64,000 nucleotides of DNA from an uncultured Desulfobacter sp. Lineage in GTDB: Bacteria; Desulfobacterota; Desulfobacteria; Desulfobacterales; Desulfobacteraceae. The stretch lies in assembly GCF_963666675.1 (NCBI RefSeq), contig NZ_OY762929.1, positions 3,472,001 to 3,536,000 on the forward strand, in the 5' to 3' direction. The position numbers and the translations under genes are program-made. Under the pieces are notes generated by a model. That model was not told the DNA's origin and made no database searches. It was given only the letters and a program-made list of their open reading frames with translations. Positions 29,006-37,812 of the stretch are shown here, piece by piece. Within the stretch, counting starts at the first letter, position 1; each line of letters opens with the position of its first letter.

Positions 29006-29313
29006 TATGACCTCCTTGTGGTAATTGATTCTGGATGACTCATGTCAGTCCAGCCGCGATCTAAAGCCATCATGCCACTTGGAGGTCTTTTTTGTATAGT
29101 AAATCCGTACGTTTAAAATTCATTTTCCCTATGGTAAGATAAGATTACCAACTCGGAGGATAAGGCAATGCTGGGAAGCAACCTGAGCGCCGTAGCTGGT
29201 GACGGAAACATGGGGGGTCATATGCAGTTAATTGTATATTGCCCCTTTCCCATGTTTCTGTCCTTAAAGCGATAAATCCCGGGGGTTTGGGGGCTGGCCC
29301 CCATTAAAATCGG
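29006..29313. other. IS110 upstream non-coding region
   Basis: About 300 bases upstream of the IS110 transposase start. IS110 elements are known to encode a bridge RNA in a non-coding end, so this is where one would look. An inverted pair GAAACATGGG (near 29206) / CCCATGTTTC (near 29256), and the GC-rich GGGGGCTGGCCCCC hairpin near 29290, are visible. The element's ends were not determined. Confidence 0.4.
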
Positions 29314-29349
29314 GTGTTATTCCTTACCGAACTTATGCATTCAAACACT

Positions 29350-29796
29350 ATGCCCTATCTTATGTTGCCCCTTCTTTCATCAGAGATAACGTCTATCAAT
29401 GGGCGTGTAACAGTTTACCAAAAAGATGGTCTGTGCCTCTATTTTTTAGGAGATTATCCCATATATAGCCACAAGGCTGATGACCTTGCCTTATTCCGTC
29501 TTACGACTGCACAGCTGATTGATTCCGGCGCCTGTAAACAAATTGATATCATAAAAACATTTGGTGTCTCAAAAAGCAGTTTGATTCGCGCACAGAAAAA
29601 ATATAGAGAAGGGGGCTCTAACGCATTTTTTAGCCGGGGGCAGAATTTCAGAAAAAAAGGAACTGTGTTCACCTCTGAGGTGCTTATGCAAGCCCAGGAT
29701 CTTTTGAATGAGGGGCAGCCAAGGAGCGAAATTGCACAGAAACTTGATGTAAAACCAGGCACCCTGCGAAAGGCCATTAATGATGGCTGTCTTTAA
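29350..29796 (+). pseudogene. HTH domain of a large transposase, truncated
   Basis: 148 residues from ATG 29350 (GTG at 29314 is an upstream alternative). It shows LPLLSSEITSING, VTVYQKDGLCLYFLGDYP, then a helix-turn-helix LIDSGACKQIDIIKTFGVSKSSLIRAQKKYRE and a second HTH-like RSEIAQKLDVKPGTLRKAIN. This is the N-terminal part of a long transposase-like family with two HTH units, of which the catalytic domain is missing; the frame stops at 29796. Confidence 0.55.
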
Positions 29797-30145
29797 CGTC
29801 TCAACCTGCGGCCATATCCTGTCCGCTGTTTTTTCGGCAAATACGCTGCTTTCCATCTCGTGCAGTCTATCATACCATCTTCTATCATCGGATCTGTCGT
29901 TTCACCTGCATTTCCGAACGCTTACCGCTTCTTTGACCAGGGCCTTCATCTCTAAATCTTTAAGCAGTAGCGTAACATTTTTTTCCAGTGCGCTTTTTAT
30001 TGTGAAGGTAACCCTCAAGACTTCGCATCAACGCAACCCCTGTATTGTGGTCAGTTACTTCATCTGCCGATTTCGGTTTTTGGGTTTTGCACAAGCCAGT
30101 AACTGTCCTTCCGGATCCGCTTTGGAAAAAGTGTACGCCCAATTG
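29797..30145 (-). other. Possible decayed minus-strand gene
   Basis: No intact gene. On the minus strand two adjacent frames give protein-like text: FTIKSALEKNVTLLLKDLEM and, after a stop and shift, WYDRLHEMESSVFAEKTADR. This may be a decayed continuation of the TPR fragment next door. Not assigned to a family. Confidence 0.3.
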
Positions 30146-30385
30146 TCATGGCATTTTTAAATGCGTTTCAGCTACAGCCAGATCATTTTTTGTCATAGCG
30201 GTAAGTCCCAGATAATTGTGGCCCTCGGCATAGTTATCCCAGCACTCTACAAACAGTCCGGCCAGGGCCTCAACCTTATCATATTCCTGATTTTCATACA
30301 TTTGGGCAATAGCTTCCATTCTTTCGGCAGGAATCTCGAATCGGGGATATTTATTTAATGCAAACAAAAAACATGCGACGGGCAA
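30146..30385 (-). CDS. TPR-like fragment
   Basis: 79 residues with one or two tetratricopeptide-like helices (YDKVEALAGLFVECWDNYAE then HNYLGLTAMTKNDLAVAETH). The only in-frame start is TTG and the homology is cut short at the end, so it is probably a remnant of a longer protein. Function unknown. Confidence 0.4.
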   Translation of the reverse strand: MPVACFLFALNKYPRFEIPAERMEAIAQMYENQEYDKVEALAGLFVECWDNYAEGHNYLGLTAMTKNDLAVAETHLKMP

Positions 30386-30485
30386 GTCTATATGTGCCGT
30401 GTTTGCCGATCAATAAAGATTTTGAAGAATAACGCACTATGCTGTCAGAATAATCCTAGCCCGTAAAACGTCAAAGGAATCATGC

Positions 30486-30731
30486 ATGGACGAATTACAC
30501 CAAATATATTTTATGCTCGGTATTGGTATTTTTTTAATGCTCATCGTAGTCCTCCAGCTTCATTTCAATAAGGTTTATACCCGTGGACGGCACGGATTTA
30601 AATGGCACGAAAAACAATTTGTTTCACAGGAGGAGGCACCAGGGACATTTTGGACGATCATCGGATTACAGGGATTGCTTGGGTTGTGTTTAACGCTCCT
30701 AAGCTGTATAGAACTATACAAAAGGTTGTAA
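30486..30731 (+). CDS. Small two-helix membrane protein, unknown
   Basis: 81 residues with two hydrophobic helices: YFMLGIGIFLMLIVVLQL near the start and TIIGLQGLLGLCLTLLSCI near the end, separated by a basic, aromatic loop. ATG at 30486 is preceded by AAAGGA. I do not recognise the family. It lies 300 bases upstream of gspA on the same strand, too far to call an operon. Confidence 0.55.
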   Translation: MDELHQIYFMLGIGIFLMLIVVLQLHFNKVYTRGRHGFKWHEKQFVSQEEAPGTFWTIIGLQGLLGLCLTLLSCIELYKRL

Positions 30732-31031
30732 ACTCCGGATTACCAAAAAAGGCTTACCTTTCTGTCCCATTTAAGCAAGGAGTCGGTGTATATCTTTTTT
30801 CTTAGTGCGCCGGTTCTGGTGCAAAACTGATTCCGGCTCGCTGCAATTGGGAAGGCAAATAAAGTCAGCATGGCTGGCATAGATATCTCCTGAATCACAG
30901 GATCACCATGTAAATAAAGTAAAGAGAGCCCCGACCCGGTTCAGACCGACATTCACTTGACCCCTGCAGGTGCATATGCGATATCAAAGCATATATAAAA
31001 CCGGGTGGTGTAATATTTATGGAGTTCACAG
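30732..31031 (+). other. Upstream region of gspA
   Basis: 300 bases. A TTGACC box near 30958 with AT-rich sequence (CATATATAAA) downstream may be the gspAB promoter. No other structure recognised. Confidence 0.35.
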
Positions 31032-32876
31032 ATGTATAACACCTTTTTTAATTTCAGGGAAAAACCGTTTCAACTGGTCCCCAATCCGGACTTCTTGTTT
31101 TTAGGTAAAAGCCATGAAGACGCCCTTGCCCATCTGACCTATGCCGTCTCACAGGGAGACGGATTTGTCAAAATCACAGGGGAGGTCGGCACTGGTAAAA
31201 CCACCCTTTGCCGGGTGTTCCTTGAACAACTGGGCTCCGACACCAAAGCTGCCCTTATCTTCAACTCCAAGGTCAATGCAATCCAGCTATTAAAAATGGT
31301 TCACCGGGAGCTGGGGATTAAAAGTTGTGCCGAAGACCAGGTTGATCTCACCCATGACCTGAACGCCTATCTCCTGGAAAAAAAGGCTGCCGGCATATCG
31401 GTTATTCTTCTCATCGATGAAGCACAGAACCTGGCCAAAGACACACTGGAGCAGCTGAGGATGCTCTCCAACCTGGAAACCACACGAAGTAAACTGTTAC
31501 AGATCATCCTGGTAGGTCAGCCCGAACTGCGGGATCTATTGGACGACCACGAACTGCGGCAATTAAGGCAGAGAATCAACATCAGCTGCCACATCCGCCC
31601 TCTCGGCCGCCAGGAGACCCTGGACTATATTTCCCACCGGATCAGCGTGGCCGCCAACCGGCCCCAATCTTTGTTCACCCCTTCGGCCCTGAAGGGAATT
31701 TATGCATTTTCCAAAGGGGTGCCCCGGCTTATCAACATCATATGCGACCGTGCCCTGCTGGTTGCCTACAGCCGGCAGAGGAAAAAAGTGAGTGCCCGCC
31801 ATGTCGCCGCCGCTGTCCGGGAACTGCAGTCCGTTACTCCACGGCGGCCGGTTGCCCGGGAATTCAGTCCCCGGAAAGCTGCCGCCGCGGCTTTTGCCGC
31901 TTTGATTCTCATCACCGCAGCTTATACGTTATACGCCAACAATATCTTTAACCGGCATAAAACGGTCGTAAATGCCAGGCCTGAAACAAATACGGCACCA
32001 ACACCCGTTGAAATCGCTCCCAGCCTGGAGATTCAGGATAACAAGGCGGCACTAGCGCAGGCCGTAAAACCGGTACCGGAACCAGCCCTTAGCCCCGAAC
32101 CAGACTTAGTAATGGTGGAGGGACCATTACAGGCCCCCTCTGTGCACCCGGTTGAAGCGGCCGGGACCCCACCGCAGTTGCTGCCCCTTGAAGGGGGCGA
32201 AGTTCGGAAAACCTTATTGGGTATCCAGAGTGCCGTGAATAGAAAGGAAGCCTTTGGCTACCTATCCGCCCTGTGGAAAAAGCCAGTACCGGAAAAACTG
32301 GAAAGGATGAACGGACAGATCGACTCCAACGATTATTTTTTTAAAATCGCCGCCGGCAAAAGCGGCCTGAAACTGCTCACCCTGGACACCGATCTGCTAA
32401 AGGCCCTGAAACTGAACCTTCCAGTGATTTTTGAATACAGAATCTCTGTCCAGTATGAAAAAGGGATTGCCGGTATTGAGGCCGTAACCTCTGACAACCG
32501 CTGCATCCTCTTTACCGGTACCGGACAACAAAAATACAGCGTGTCAATGGCGGACCTGCTCCCGTTTCTGGAAGGGAAAATGTATATTGCATGGGAAGAC
32601 GGATTAGGGGGAAACCCCATCATAAATGACAATGGGCCAAAGGATGCCGTCATTACACTGAAACTGCTGTTATCTGAACTGGGATTCCCTATGGAAAATT
32701 TTTCTCCGGCTTACGACACGTATGTCCGGGATGCCCTGAGGCAAGTTCAAAATGAGGCCGGGATCGCCCAAGACGGCATTGCAGGCCCGGAGACCAGAAT
32801 CGCCCTGCTCCGGAAAAGCAGGGGCGAAGAGATTCCCCAGCTATATCCCTCCCCTATTAACCATTTAAACCGATAA
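31032..32876 (+). CDS. gspA: GspA/ExeA-like AAA ATPase with peptidoglycan-binding domain
   Basis: 614 residues. The N-terminal ATPase has FREKPFQLVPNPDFLFL, Walker A GEVGTGKTTL (about residue 50) and Walker B VILLIDEAQNL. A single membrane helix lies at about residues 283-303 (AAFAALILITAAYTLYA). A proline-rich periplasmic linker follows, then a C39-like/linker region, and a C-terminal PG_binding_1 domain (KLLLSELGFPMENF ... AGIAQDGIAGPETRIALL). In Aeromonas-type systems ExeA with ExeB helps the type II secretin cross peptidoglycan. gspB follows 17 bases later. No other type II secretion gene is in the window. Confidence 0.9.
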   Translation: MYNTFFNFREKPFQLVPNPDFLFLGKSHEDALAHLTYAVSQGDGFVKITGEVGTGKTTLCRVFLEQLGSDTKAALIFNSKVNAIQLLKMVHRELGIKSCAEDQVDLTHDLNAYLLEKKAAGISVILLIDEAQNLAKDTLEQLRMLSNLETTRSKLLQIILVGQPELRDLLDDHELRQLRQRINISCHIRPLGRQETLDYISHRISVAANRPQSLFTPSALKGIYAFSKGVPRLINIICDRALLVAYSRQRKKVSARHVAAAVRELQSVTPRRPVAREFSPRKAAAAAFAALILITAAYTLYANNIFNRHKTVVNARPETNTAPTPVEIAPSLEIQDNKAALAQAVKPVPEPALSPEPDLVMVEGPLQAPSVHPVEAAGTPPQLLPLEGGEVRKTLLGIQSAVNRKEAFGYLSALWKKPVPEKLERMNGQIDSNDYFFKIAAGKSGLKLLTLDTDLLKALKLNLPVIFEYRISVQYEKGIAGIEAVTSDNRCILFTGTGQQKYSVSMADLLPFLEGKMYIAWEDGLGGNPIINDNGPKDAVITLKLLLSELGFPMENFSPAYDTYVRDALRQVQNEAGIAQDGIAGPETRIALLRKSRGEEIPQLYPSPINHLNR

Positions 32877-32893
32877 AATAGCCGGAACACCCG

Positions 32894-33592
32894 ATGAGCA
32901 CAATCCTCAAAGCCCTGGAACAGGCAGAAAAAGAAAGCAGGCAGCATACCGCCACGCCCTCCTTTGACAGGGGGCTCAATGAGAAGGGGATACCCAAAGA
33001 AGCAACCCTCCATATCCCGCGACGGGTCATACTCTTTTGCCTTATCCTTTTTATTGGCGGTATCTGCTTTGTCTATTTCCTCCCCCCTTCCCAGGAAAAG
33101 GCAGAGCTAACCGCTTCTTCTCCGGAGCCCCCAAAAAAGATCACATCACCGGTGGAACCGCTCCGCCCCCCCCTTATCAAGCCGACGTCACAGGCACTTG
33201 CCCCGCCCCGCCTTCCCAGTCCTGAACCTATGGTAAAGCCCTTACCCAAGTCGCCCCAAACGATAGCAAAGACAGCACCGCCTGCTCCAGAGCGGCCCAG
33301 CACACCCGAAAGGCCTAAGGCACCTCCGGTACCGGTGCCGGAACCGGTCTTTGCGCCAGTGACAGCAAAGTCATCGCCAGCCCCGGAAATTCCTCTGTTA
33401 AAGGACATATCCCTGAAAATTCAGGCCATTTCCTGGGACCAGGATCCCACGAACCGTATCACTGTCATAAATAGCAGTATCCTAAACGAGGGGGATGCCG
33501 TCCAGGGTTTCCAGGTCATCCGCATCGAAAAGGATGGCGTTCTTTTAAATGGCAATGGGAAAAATTACCGCCTGAAATTCCGCTACCGGTAA
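32894..33592 (+). CDS. gspB: GspB/ExeB-like secretion accessory protein
   Basis: 232 residues: a typical start STILKALEQAEKES, one membrane helix at about residues 38-60 (VILFCLILFIGGICFVYFL), a long Pro-rich stretch, and a C-terminal T2SSB domain (LKIQAISWDQDPTNRITVIN ... GDAVQGFQVIRIEKDGVLL). GspB partners GspA in the inner membrane. The pair makes a complete operon, ended by the hairpin at 33721. Confidence 0.88.
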   Translation: MSTILKALEQAEKESRQHTATPSFDRGLNEKGIPKEATLHIPRRVILFCLILFIGGICFVYFLPPSQEKAELTASSPEPPKKITSPVEPLRPPLIKPTSQALAPPRLPSPEPMVKPLPKSPQTIAKTAPPAPERPSTPERPKAPPVPVPEPVFAPVTAKSSPAPEIPLLKDISLKIQAISWDQDPTNRITVINSSILNEGDAVQGFQVIRIEKDGVLLNGNGKNYRLKFRYR

Positions 33593-33720
33593 AAAAGGCT
33601 CCTCGGAAGGGGTTGGTAACCGCTTTTTAATATAAAACTTTTCTTTTTGCCCGGAACGAGGTCTTTATGGAGGGAGGAAAAGAGCAGCGCACAAATCTAT
33701 TCTCTTCATGCGTTAAAGAA

Positions 33721-33761
33721 AGCCCAAATTACGATTTACCTGCTCGTAATTTGGGCTTTTT
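33721..33761. terminator. Bidirectional terminator between gspB and the catabolic operon
   Basis: A perfect 14-base stem AGCCCAAATTACGA / TCGTAATTTGGGCT with a nine-base loop, followed by TTTT on the plus strand and by TTTCTTT on the minus strand. It serves the convergent gspB and deacylase genes. Its right arm, but not its left, is present in the duplicate at 19016. Confidence 0.92.
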
Positions 33762-34813
33762 GCAACGCCATTAAGCATAAGCAATGACAGGATCACCGGC
33801 ATTAATCGCCAAGGAGGATGTATGATAGAGAACTTTCCCATCCCGGACAGCGAAATATTCGCTCAGTGTTTTTCCAAATAAATCTTTAATTTCACCCAGT
33901 TTCTGATCTTTTTTTACCATATCTCCCAGGGTTACATAAGGATACCAGCAGCCGGTATCTTTAGCATCTTCGTAAACCGCTTTTTCAAAAAATTCAACCT
34001 TGCACAGCGTTTCTGGGGTGCCCGGCAAAACTTCTAAAAATTTTAATATGTTTTGTATGCCGCCAAGAAAGCGTTCAACATTCTCTTGGCTCCATAGCCC
34101 GCCGTTTCCGTTTTCTATCAACAGGCCCGGGATACCCATTTTCGTTGCCCCGCCAAGGGCCCCGACAGCGTTAAGCGATCCGACCGCATAGGGAAATCCT
34201 GCCAGGGACGCGGCTTGTTTTGACAATTCCATATTGTCAGGCGTGGAAAGCAGTGAATAAAAAACAAAGGGGGTCAATTTTTCATGGATATCACCGCTGT
34301 GAAGATCAAGGTAAAAATCAGCCTGGGAGAACATCTGGGAGGATACGGTATAGGCAAGTTTCTGGGAAATGGTGCCCGTTGCAAGCCCCGGATATTCACG
34401 GTTCAGGTTCTTTCCGTCGTAGGGTCCGACATATTGAAGCTTTGCAAAGAATGCAGGCGTATTGACCGCATGGACAATAATGAGCCTGCCACTGATATCC
34501 TGGGGGTTAAGCATGGAGGATAAACGAATACAGGCCTCGATACCGGGATATTCACCGCCGTGCATCCCCCCGGTGATCAGCACTGTCTTTCCCGGGTTTG
34601 CACCGTTTATCAATGTAACCGGCATTTTGACTTCACAGTTTACCGCGTCAAGATACCCCTGGGTTTTGGTACCGCATTCAGCAGTTAGGTTGCCCACCGT
34701 CAGCGTATCAGCCATCTATTCTCCCCCTTCCCGGTCTTTTTTTGCCATTGCTTTTATTGATGCAATCTTATCTTGCTGGAATTTTTTTACCGATTCCCAT
34801 TGGGATTGAACTT
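33741..34813. repeat. 1,073-bp duplicated block, source copy
   Basis: Matches 19016-20088 nearly base for base. Here the block is in natural context: it begins in a complete terminator hairpin and ends inside a full lyase gene, so this is the parent. Confidence 0.92.
33771..34715 (-). CDS. AstE/AspA-type zinc deacylase, parent copy
   Basis: 314 residues, succinylglutamate desuccinylase/aspartoacylase family. Zinc ligands are in GGMHGGEYPG and LDLHSGDIH; a late Glu-containing LIENGNGG is the likely general base region. These enzymes remove an acyl group from N-acyl amino acids. The ATG directly follows the lyase stop codon, so translation is probably coupled. It is the last gene of a five-gene minus-strand operon. 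A clearly different paralog lies at 41733-42728, so the island has two deacylases of different lineages. Confidence 0.9.
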   Translation of the reverse strand: MADTLTVGNLTAECGTKTQGYLDAVNCEVKMPVTLINGANPGKTVLITGGMHGGEYPGIEACIRLSSMLNPQDISGRLIIVHAVNTPAFFAKLQYVGPYDGKNLNREYPGLATGTISQKLAYTVSSQMFSQADFYLDLHSGDIHEKLTPFVFYSLLSTPDNMELSKQAASLAGFPYAVGSLNAVGALGGATKMGIPGLLIENGNGGLWSQENVERFLGGIQNILKFLEVLPGTPETLCKVEFFEKAVYEDAKDTGCWYPYVTLGDMVKKDQKLGEIKDLFGKTLSEYFAVRDGKVLYHTSSLAINAGDPVIAYA

Positions 34814-36215
34814 GAGCAAGTTTCCCGCGCCTGTCGTCAATCATGCGCTTAACCTCTTCAAAGGACGGGCCGCCCATGACGCGTCTATGCCTGACATTTT
34901 CAACGGGATCAAGTGCCTTTTTGATCTCTTTGTCGCTGAGCCCGGTTTTTCTTTCAAACAACTCCATTGACACACTGTCAACCAGTTCCACGGTAATTCC
35001 TTCGCACGGGATATCACGCTCTAAAGCGATCAATGCCAGTTTGGACACAATTTTATGCGCCATATAAAAGGAAATCCCCTGGCTTCTGACCATTTCATCG
35101 GCCAATTCCGTCATGGTGGAGAAGCCCTCTTTTGCAAGGTTAAGGCAGCGATCCGGATTCACTGTCATCTCGGTGATAATATCACCTACATAGGTGGCCG
35201 AAGGAATGGCGTCCTTGACGATTTTTTCAAGCATGCCGTCCACATGGCCGGGTTCACGGCCGTTGCCCGGGGTGGTGGCTTTAAAATTATTAAACATGGA
35301 GGACAGGCGACCATAGGCGCAGGTGCCTGCAAAGCGGACCATCTCTATGCTCACGGGATTGACCTTTTGCGGCATGATTGAACTGTAAGAACAATGCTTC
35401 ATCGCCAGCCGGATCATACCCACCTCGCGGATGTTCCAAATCAGCAACAGCTCGGTAAGGCGGTTCAGGTTACTGAAAAAGATGGAAAAAGCGGCCCCTG
35501 CCTCCAGTATATAATCACGGCTGCCGGATGCATCAATGGAGTGTTCAACAACCCCTGAAAACCCGAGAAGTTCGGCAACATATTCCCGGTCCACGGGAAA
35601 CCCTGTGGTGCAAAGGGCGGCTGCCCCCATTGCGGATTTATTAACACGGTCATAACAATTTTCTACCCGCTCAAGATCCCTTAGAAAACAGTCTACACCC
35701 CACAACAGGTTATGCGCCATGGTGGTGGGCTGGGCGTGCTGGGAGTGGTGGGTATAGCCCGGCATGACCGTGTCCACATGATCAGATGCCTTTTCCAAAA
35801 TCGCCTCAATAAGGCCGCATACGGAAAGGGAATAGTCAATCAGGTAAGCCCTGAACAGCATACGGGAAATTGTGCTCTCCATGTCGTTTCGGGAACGTCC
35901 GATGTGAAATTTTCCGCCGGTATCGATCCCGATTTCTTTGACAATCCAGTCTTCGAGGTTGGAATACAAATCAACCCGGCCTTCGTTGATTTGAATGATG
36001 TCAGGCCCTTCTTCCCAGACTTTGAGCAAAGCGCCTAAAAGCAGTTTTGCCTCTTGCTTTGTAATGATTTCTTGTTTTGACAGCATTTCCACATGGGCCA
36101 GATGCAGATGCATCTCAATGTCGAAGGTTTTTTTCCCTTCTTCGCATTGTTCTTCCTGGTATGTGACTGCCAGATCGGATTCAAGTTTTTCAGTTACCCA
36201 GTTTTCATTCAGCAT
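34716..36215 (-). CDS. Argininosuccinate-lyase-like enzyme of the fumarase/aspartase superfamily
   Basis: 499 residues, slightly longer than ArgH (about 460). It has the three superfamily blocks: FHIGRSRNDMES, MPGYTHHSQHAQPTT, and the signature loop YSSIMPQKVNPVS. ArgH enzymes normally read HTGRSRNDQ, PGYTHLQRAQP and GSSIMPQKKNP, so several substrate-side positions differ, including K to V after MPQK. The fold catalyses anti-elimination of an amine (or hydroxyl) from a succinyl group, releasing fumarate. No other arginine-biosynthesis gene is nearby and the operon is catabolic, so cleavage of an N-substituted aspartate is more likely than arginine synthesis. True ArgH activity is not excluded. 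Confidence 0.85.
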   Translation of the reverse strand: MLNENWVTEKLESDLAVTYQEEQCEEGKKTFDIEMHLHLAHVEMLSKQEIITKQEAKLLLGALLKVWEEGPDIIQINEGRVDLYSNLEDWIVKEIGIDTGGKFHIGRSRNDMESTISRMLFRAYLIDYSLSVCGLIEAILEKASDHVDTVMPGYTHHSQHAQPTTMAHNLLWGVDCFLRDLERVENCYDRVNKSAMGAAALCTTGFPVDREYVAELLGFSGVVEHSIDASGSRDYILEAGAAFSIFFSNLNRLTELLLIWNIREVGMIRLAMKHCSYSSIMPQKVNPVSIEMVRFAGTCAYGRLSSMFNNFKATTPGNGREPGHVDGMLEKIVKDAIPSATYVGDIITEMTVNPDRCLNLAKEGFSTMTELADEMVRSQGISFYMAHKIVSKLALIALERDIPCEGITVELVDSVSMELFERKTGLSDKEIKKALDPVENVRHRRVMGGPSFEEVKRMIDDRRGKLAQVQSQWESVKKFQQDKIASIKAMAKKDREGGE

Positions 36216-36259
36216 ATCTTTATCCCTTAAAAAATCTTTTTGTTAACAATCAATCTGCC

Positions 36260-37726
36260 CTACTCAGCCTGCTCAATCCGGGTCACAACGGTTTTCAATT
36301 GTGTATAGTCGTTGAGCGCGATGCGGCCTTTTTCACGGCCGATGCCGCTTTTTTTATAACCGCCGAATGGCGTTTCAACACTTGTAGCAGGATATTGATT
36401 GATAAACACCTGGCCGGATTCCAGAAGTCCTGCCACCCGATGGGCCCGTGACAGATCTTTTGTCCAGATACCGGCGGCAAGGCCGAAATCCGAGTCATTT
36501 GCAATCCTGACAGCATCTGCCTCATCCTTAAAAGGAATAACCACCAGAACCGGCCCGAAAATTTCCTCTTGTGCAATGCGCATGTCCGGCCGGACATCGG
36601 TATAAACCGTTGGCTCAACAAACCACCCCCCCGTTGTTTCGGCAATCTTGGCCACAGAACCGCCCGTGAGAAGGGTTGCGTTTTCCTCTTTGGCTATACT
36701 GAAATATTGTTTTACAGTATCAAATTGTCCCTTTGTAATCATGGGTCCGATAACCGCATCTTTTTGGGGACCAACGGACAATTGCGCCACCTGCCTGCCT
36801 AACTCTTGTGTAAATTCATCATGTATGGAGGCGTCAACCAGGCACCGGGTTCCGGCAATACAGGCTTGGCCTGCATTGGAAGTGAAGCCGCTGATCACGC
36901 CTTTTACCGCAGCATTAAAGTCAGAATCCGCAAAGACAAGATTCGGAGACTTGCCCCCCAATTCCAGGGTGGCCGGAATAATCCGTTCCGCGGCCATATG
37001 GCCTATTTTTTTACCCACGCCCACGGAACCTGTAAAATAAACCTTGGAGATACCGGGATGTTCAACAAGGGGCGTTCCCACTTCACTTCCCGAACCGGTC
37101 ACCACATTCAGAACCCCTGGAGGCAGGCCGCATTCCACCGCCATCTCAGCCAGCATCAATAAAGAGACCGCGGTAAGCTGTGAGGGCTTTACCACAATGG
37201 TATTTCCCACGGCAAGGCCGGGGGCAATGCTTCGCCCTGCCTGATTCAGCGGGGCATTCCAGGGCAGAATGATACCGACGGTTCCATAAGGTTCCCGGCG
37301 GGTATAGCAAAGCCGTTCATTGCCAAGATCAATGATGTCTCCTTCAACGCCGGCTGCCAGCCCCCCGTAGAATTCAAAATACTGGGCAGCGGCTTCAAGA
37401 TCTCCCATTGTCTGGTTCATGGGTTTGCCGGTTTCCAGGTTTTCTGCCCTGGAAAACTCCACAAGCCGCTCACGAAGCGTGACACCGATTCGGATCAGGA
37501 TGCGTCCGCGGTCAAGGGGCTTTTGGCGACGCCACTCCGGGAGGGCTTTTTGGGCACCGGCCACCGCTTGATCAACATCCTCTGCGCAGCCCCGTTTCAC
37601 ACGGTAACCTGGCTTGCCTGTCCCCGGATTATATTCCTGGAGCCAGGCATCATCCGGCTGGACCCGGAATTCCCCATCAATATAATGTCCCCAGATTTCA
37701 TCATTGATCTTATCTGCATTTTCCAT
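36260..37726 (-). CDS. NAD(P)-dependent aldehyde dehydrogenase
   Basis: 488 residues from ATG 37726, which has GGAG ten bases upstream; the frame extends 21 codons further. The ALDH signature is complete: IILPWNAPLNQAGRS, the glutamate block LELGGKSPNLVFADSD, and the catalytic Cys in NAGQACIAGTRCLV. It oxidises an aldehyde to the acid, presumably the product of the neighbouring flavoenzyme. Similarity to betaine-aldehyde and aminobutyraldehyde dehydrogenases is plausible, but the substrate is not known. Confidence 0.92.
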   Translation of the reverse strand: MENADKINDEIWGHYIDGEFRVQPDDAWLQEYNPGTGKPGYRVKRGCAEDVDQAVAGAQKALPEWRRQKPLDRGRILIRIGVTLRERLVEFSRAENLETGKPMNQTMGDLEAAAQYFEFYGGLAAGVEGDIIDLGNERLCYTRREPYGTVGIILPWNAPLNQAGRSIAPGLAVGNTIVVKPSQLTAVSLLMLAEMAVECGLPPGVLNVVTGSGSEVGTPLVEHPGISKVYFTGSVGVGKKIGHMAAERIIPATLELGGKSPNLVFADSDFNAAVKGVISGFTSNAGQACIAGTRCLVDASIHDEFTQELGRQVAQLSVGPQKDAVIGPMITKGQFDTVKQYFSIAKEENATLLTGGSVAKIAETTGGWFVEPTVYTDVRPDMRIAQEEIFGPVLVVIPFKDEADAVRIANDSDFGLAAGIWTKDLSRAHRVAGLLESGQVFINQYPATSVETPFGGYKKSGIGREKGRIALNDYTQLKTVVTRIEQAE

Positions 37727-37812
37727 TTTATTATTTCTCCAATTTTCTCCTGGAATTTTATGCGCCTTGCCAGGCCAGGCGGGTTTCATTGAATCTTGTC
37801 AAGGACCCGGGT

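Noticed and set aside
34716..36215. Naming the lyase argH
   Set aside because: The sequence departs from ArgH at motif positions and the context is catabolic, so a gene symbol would overstate the evidence.
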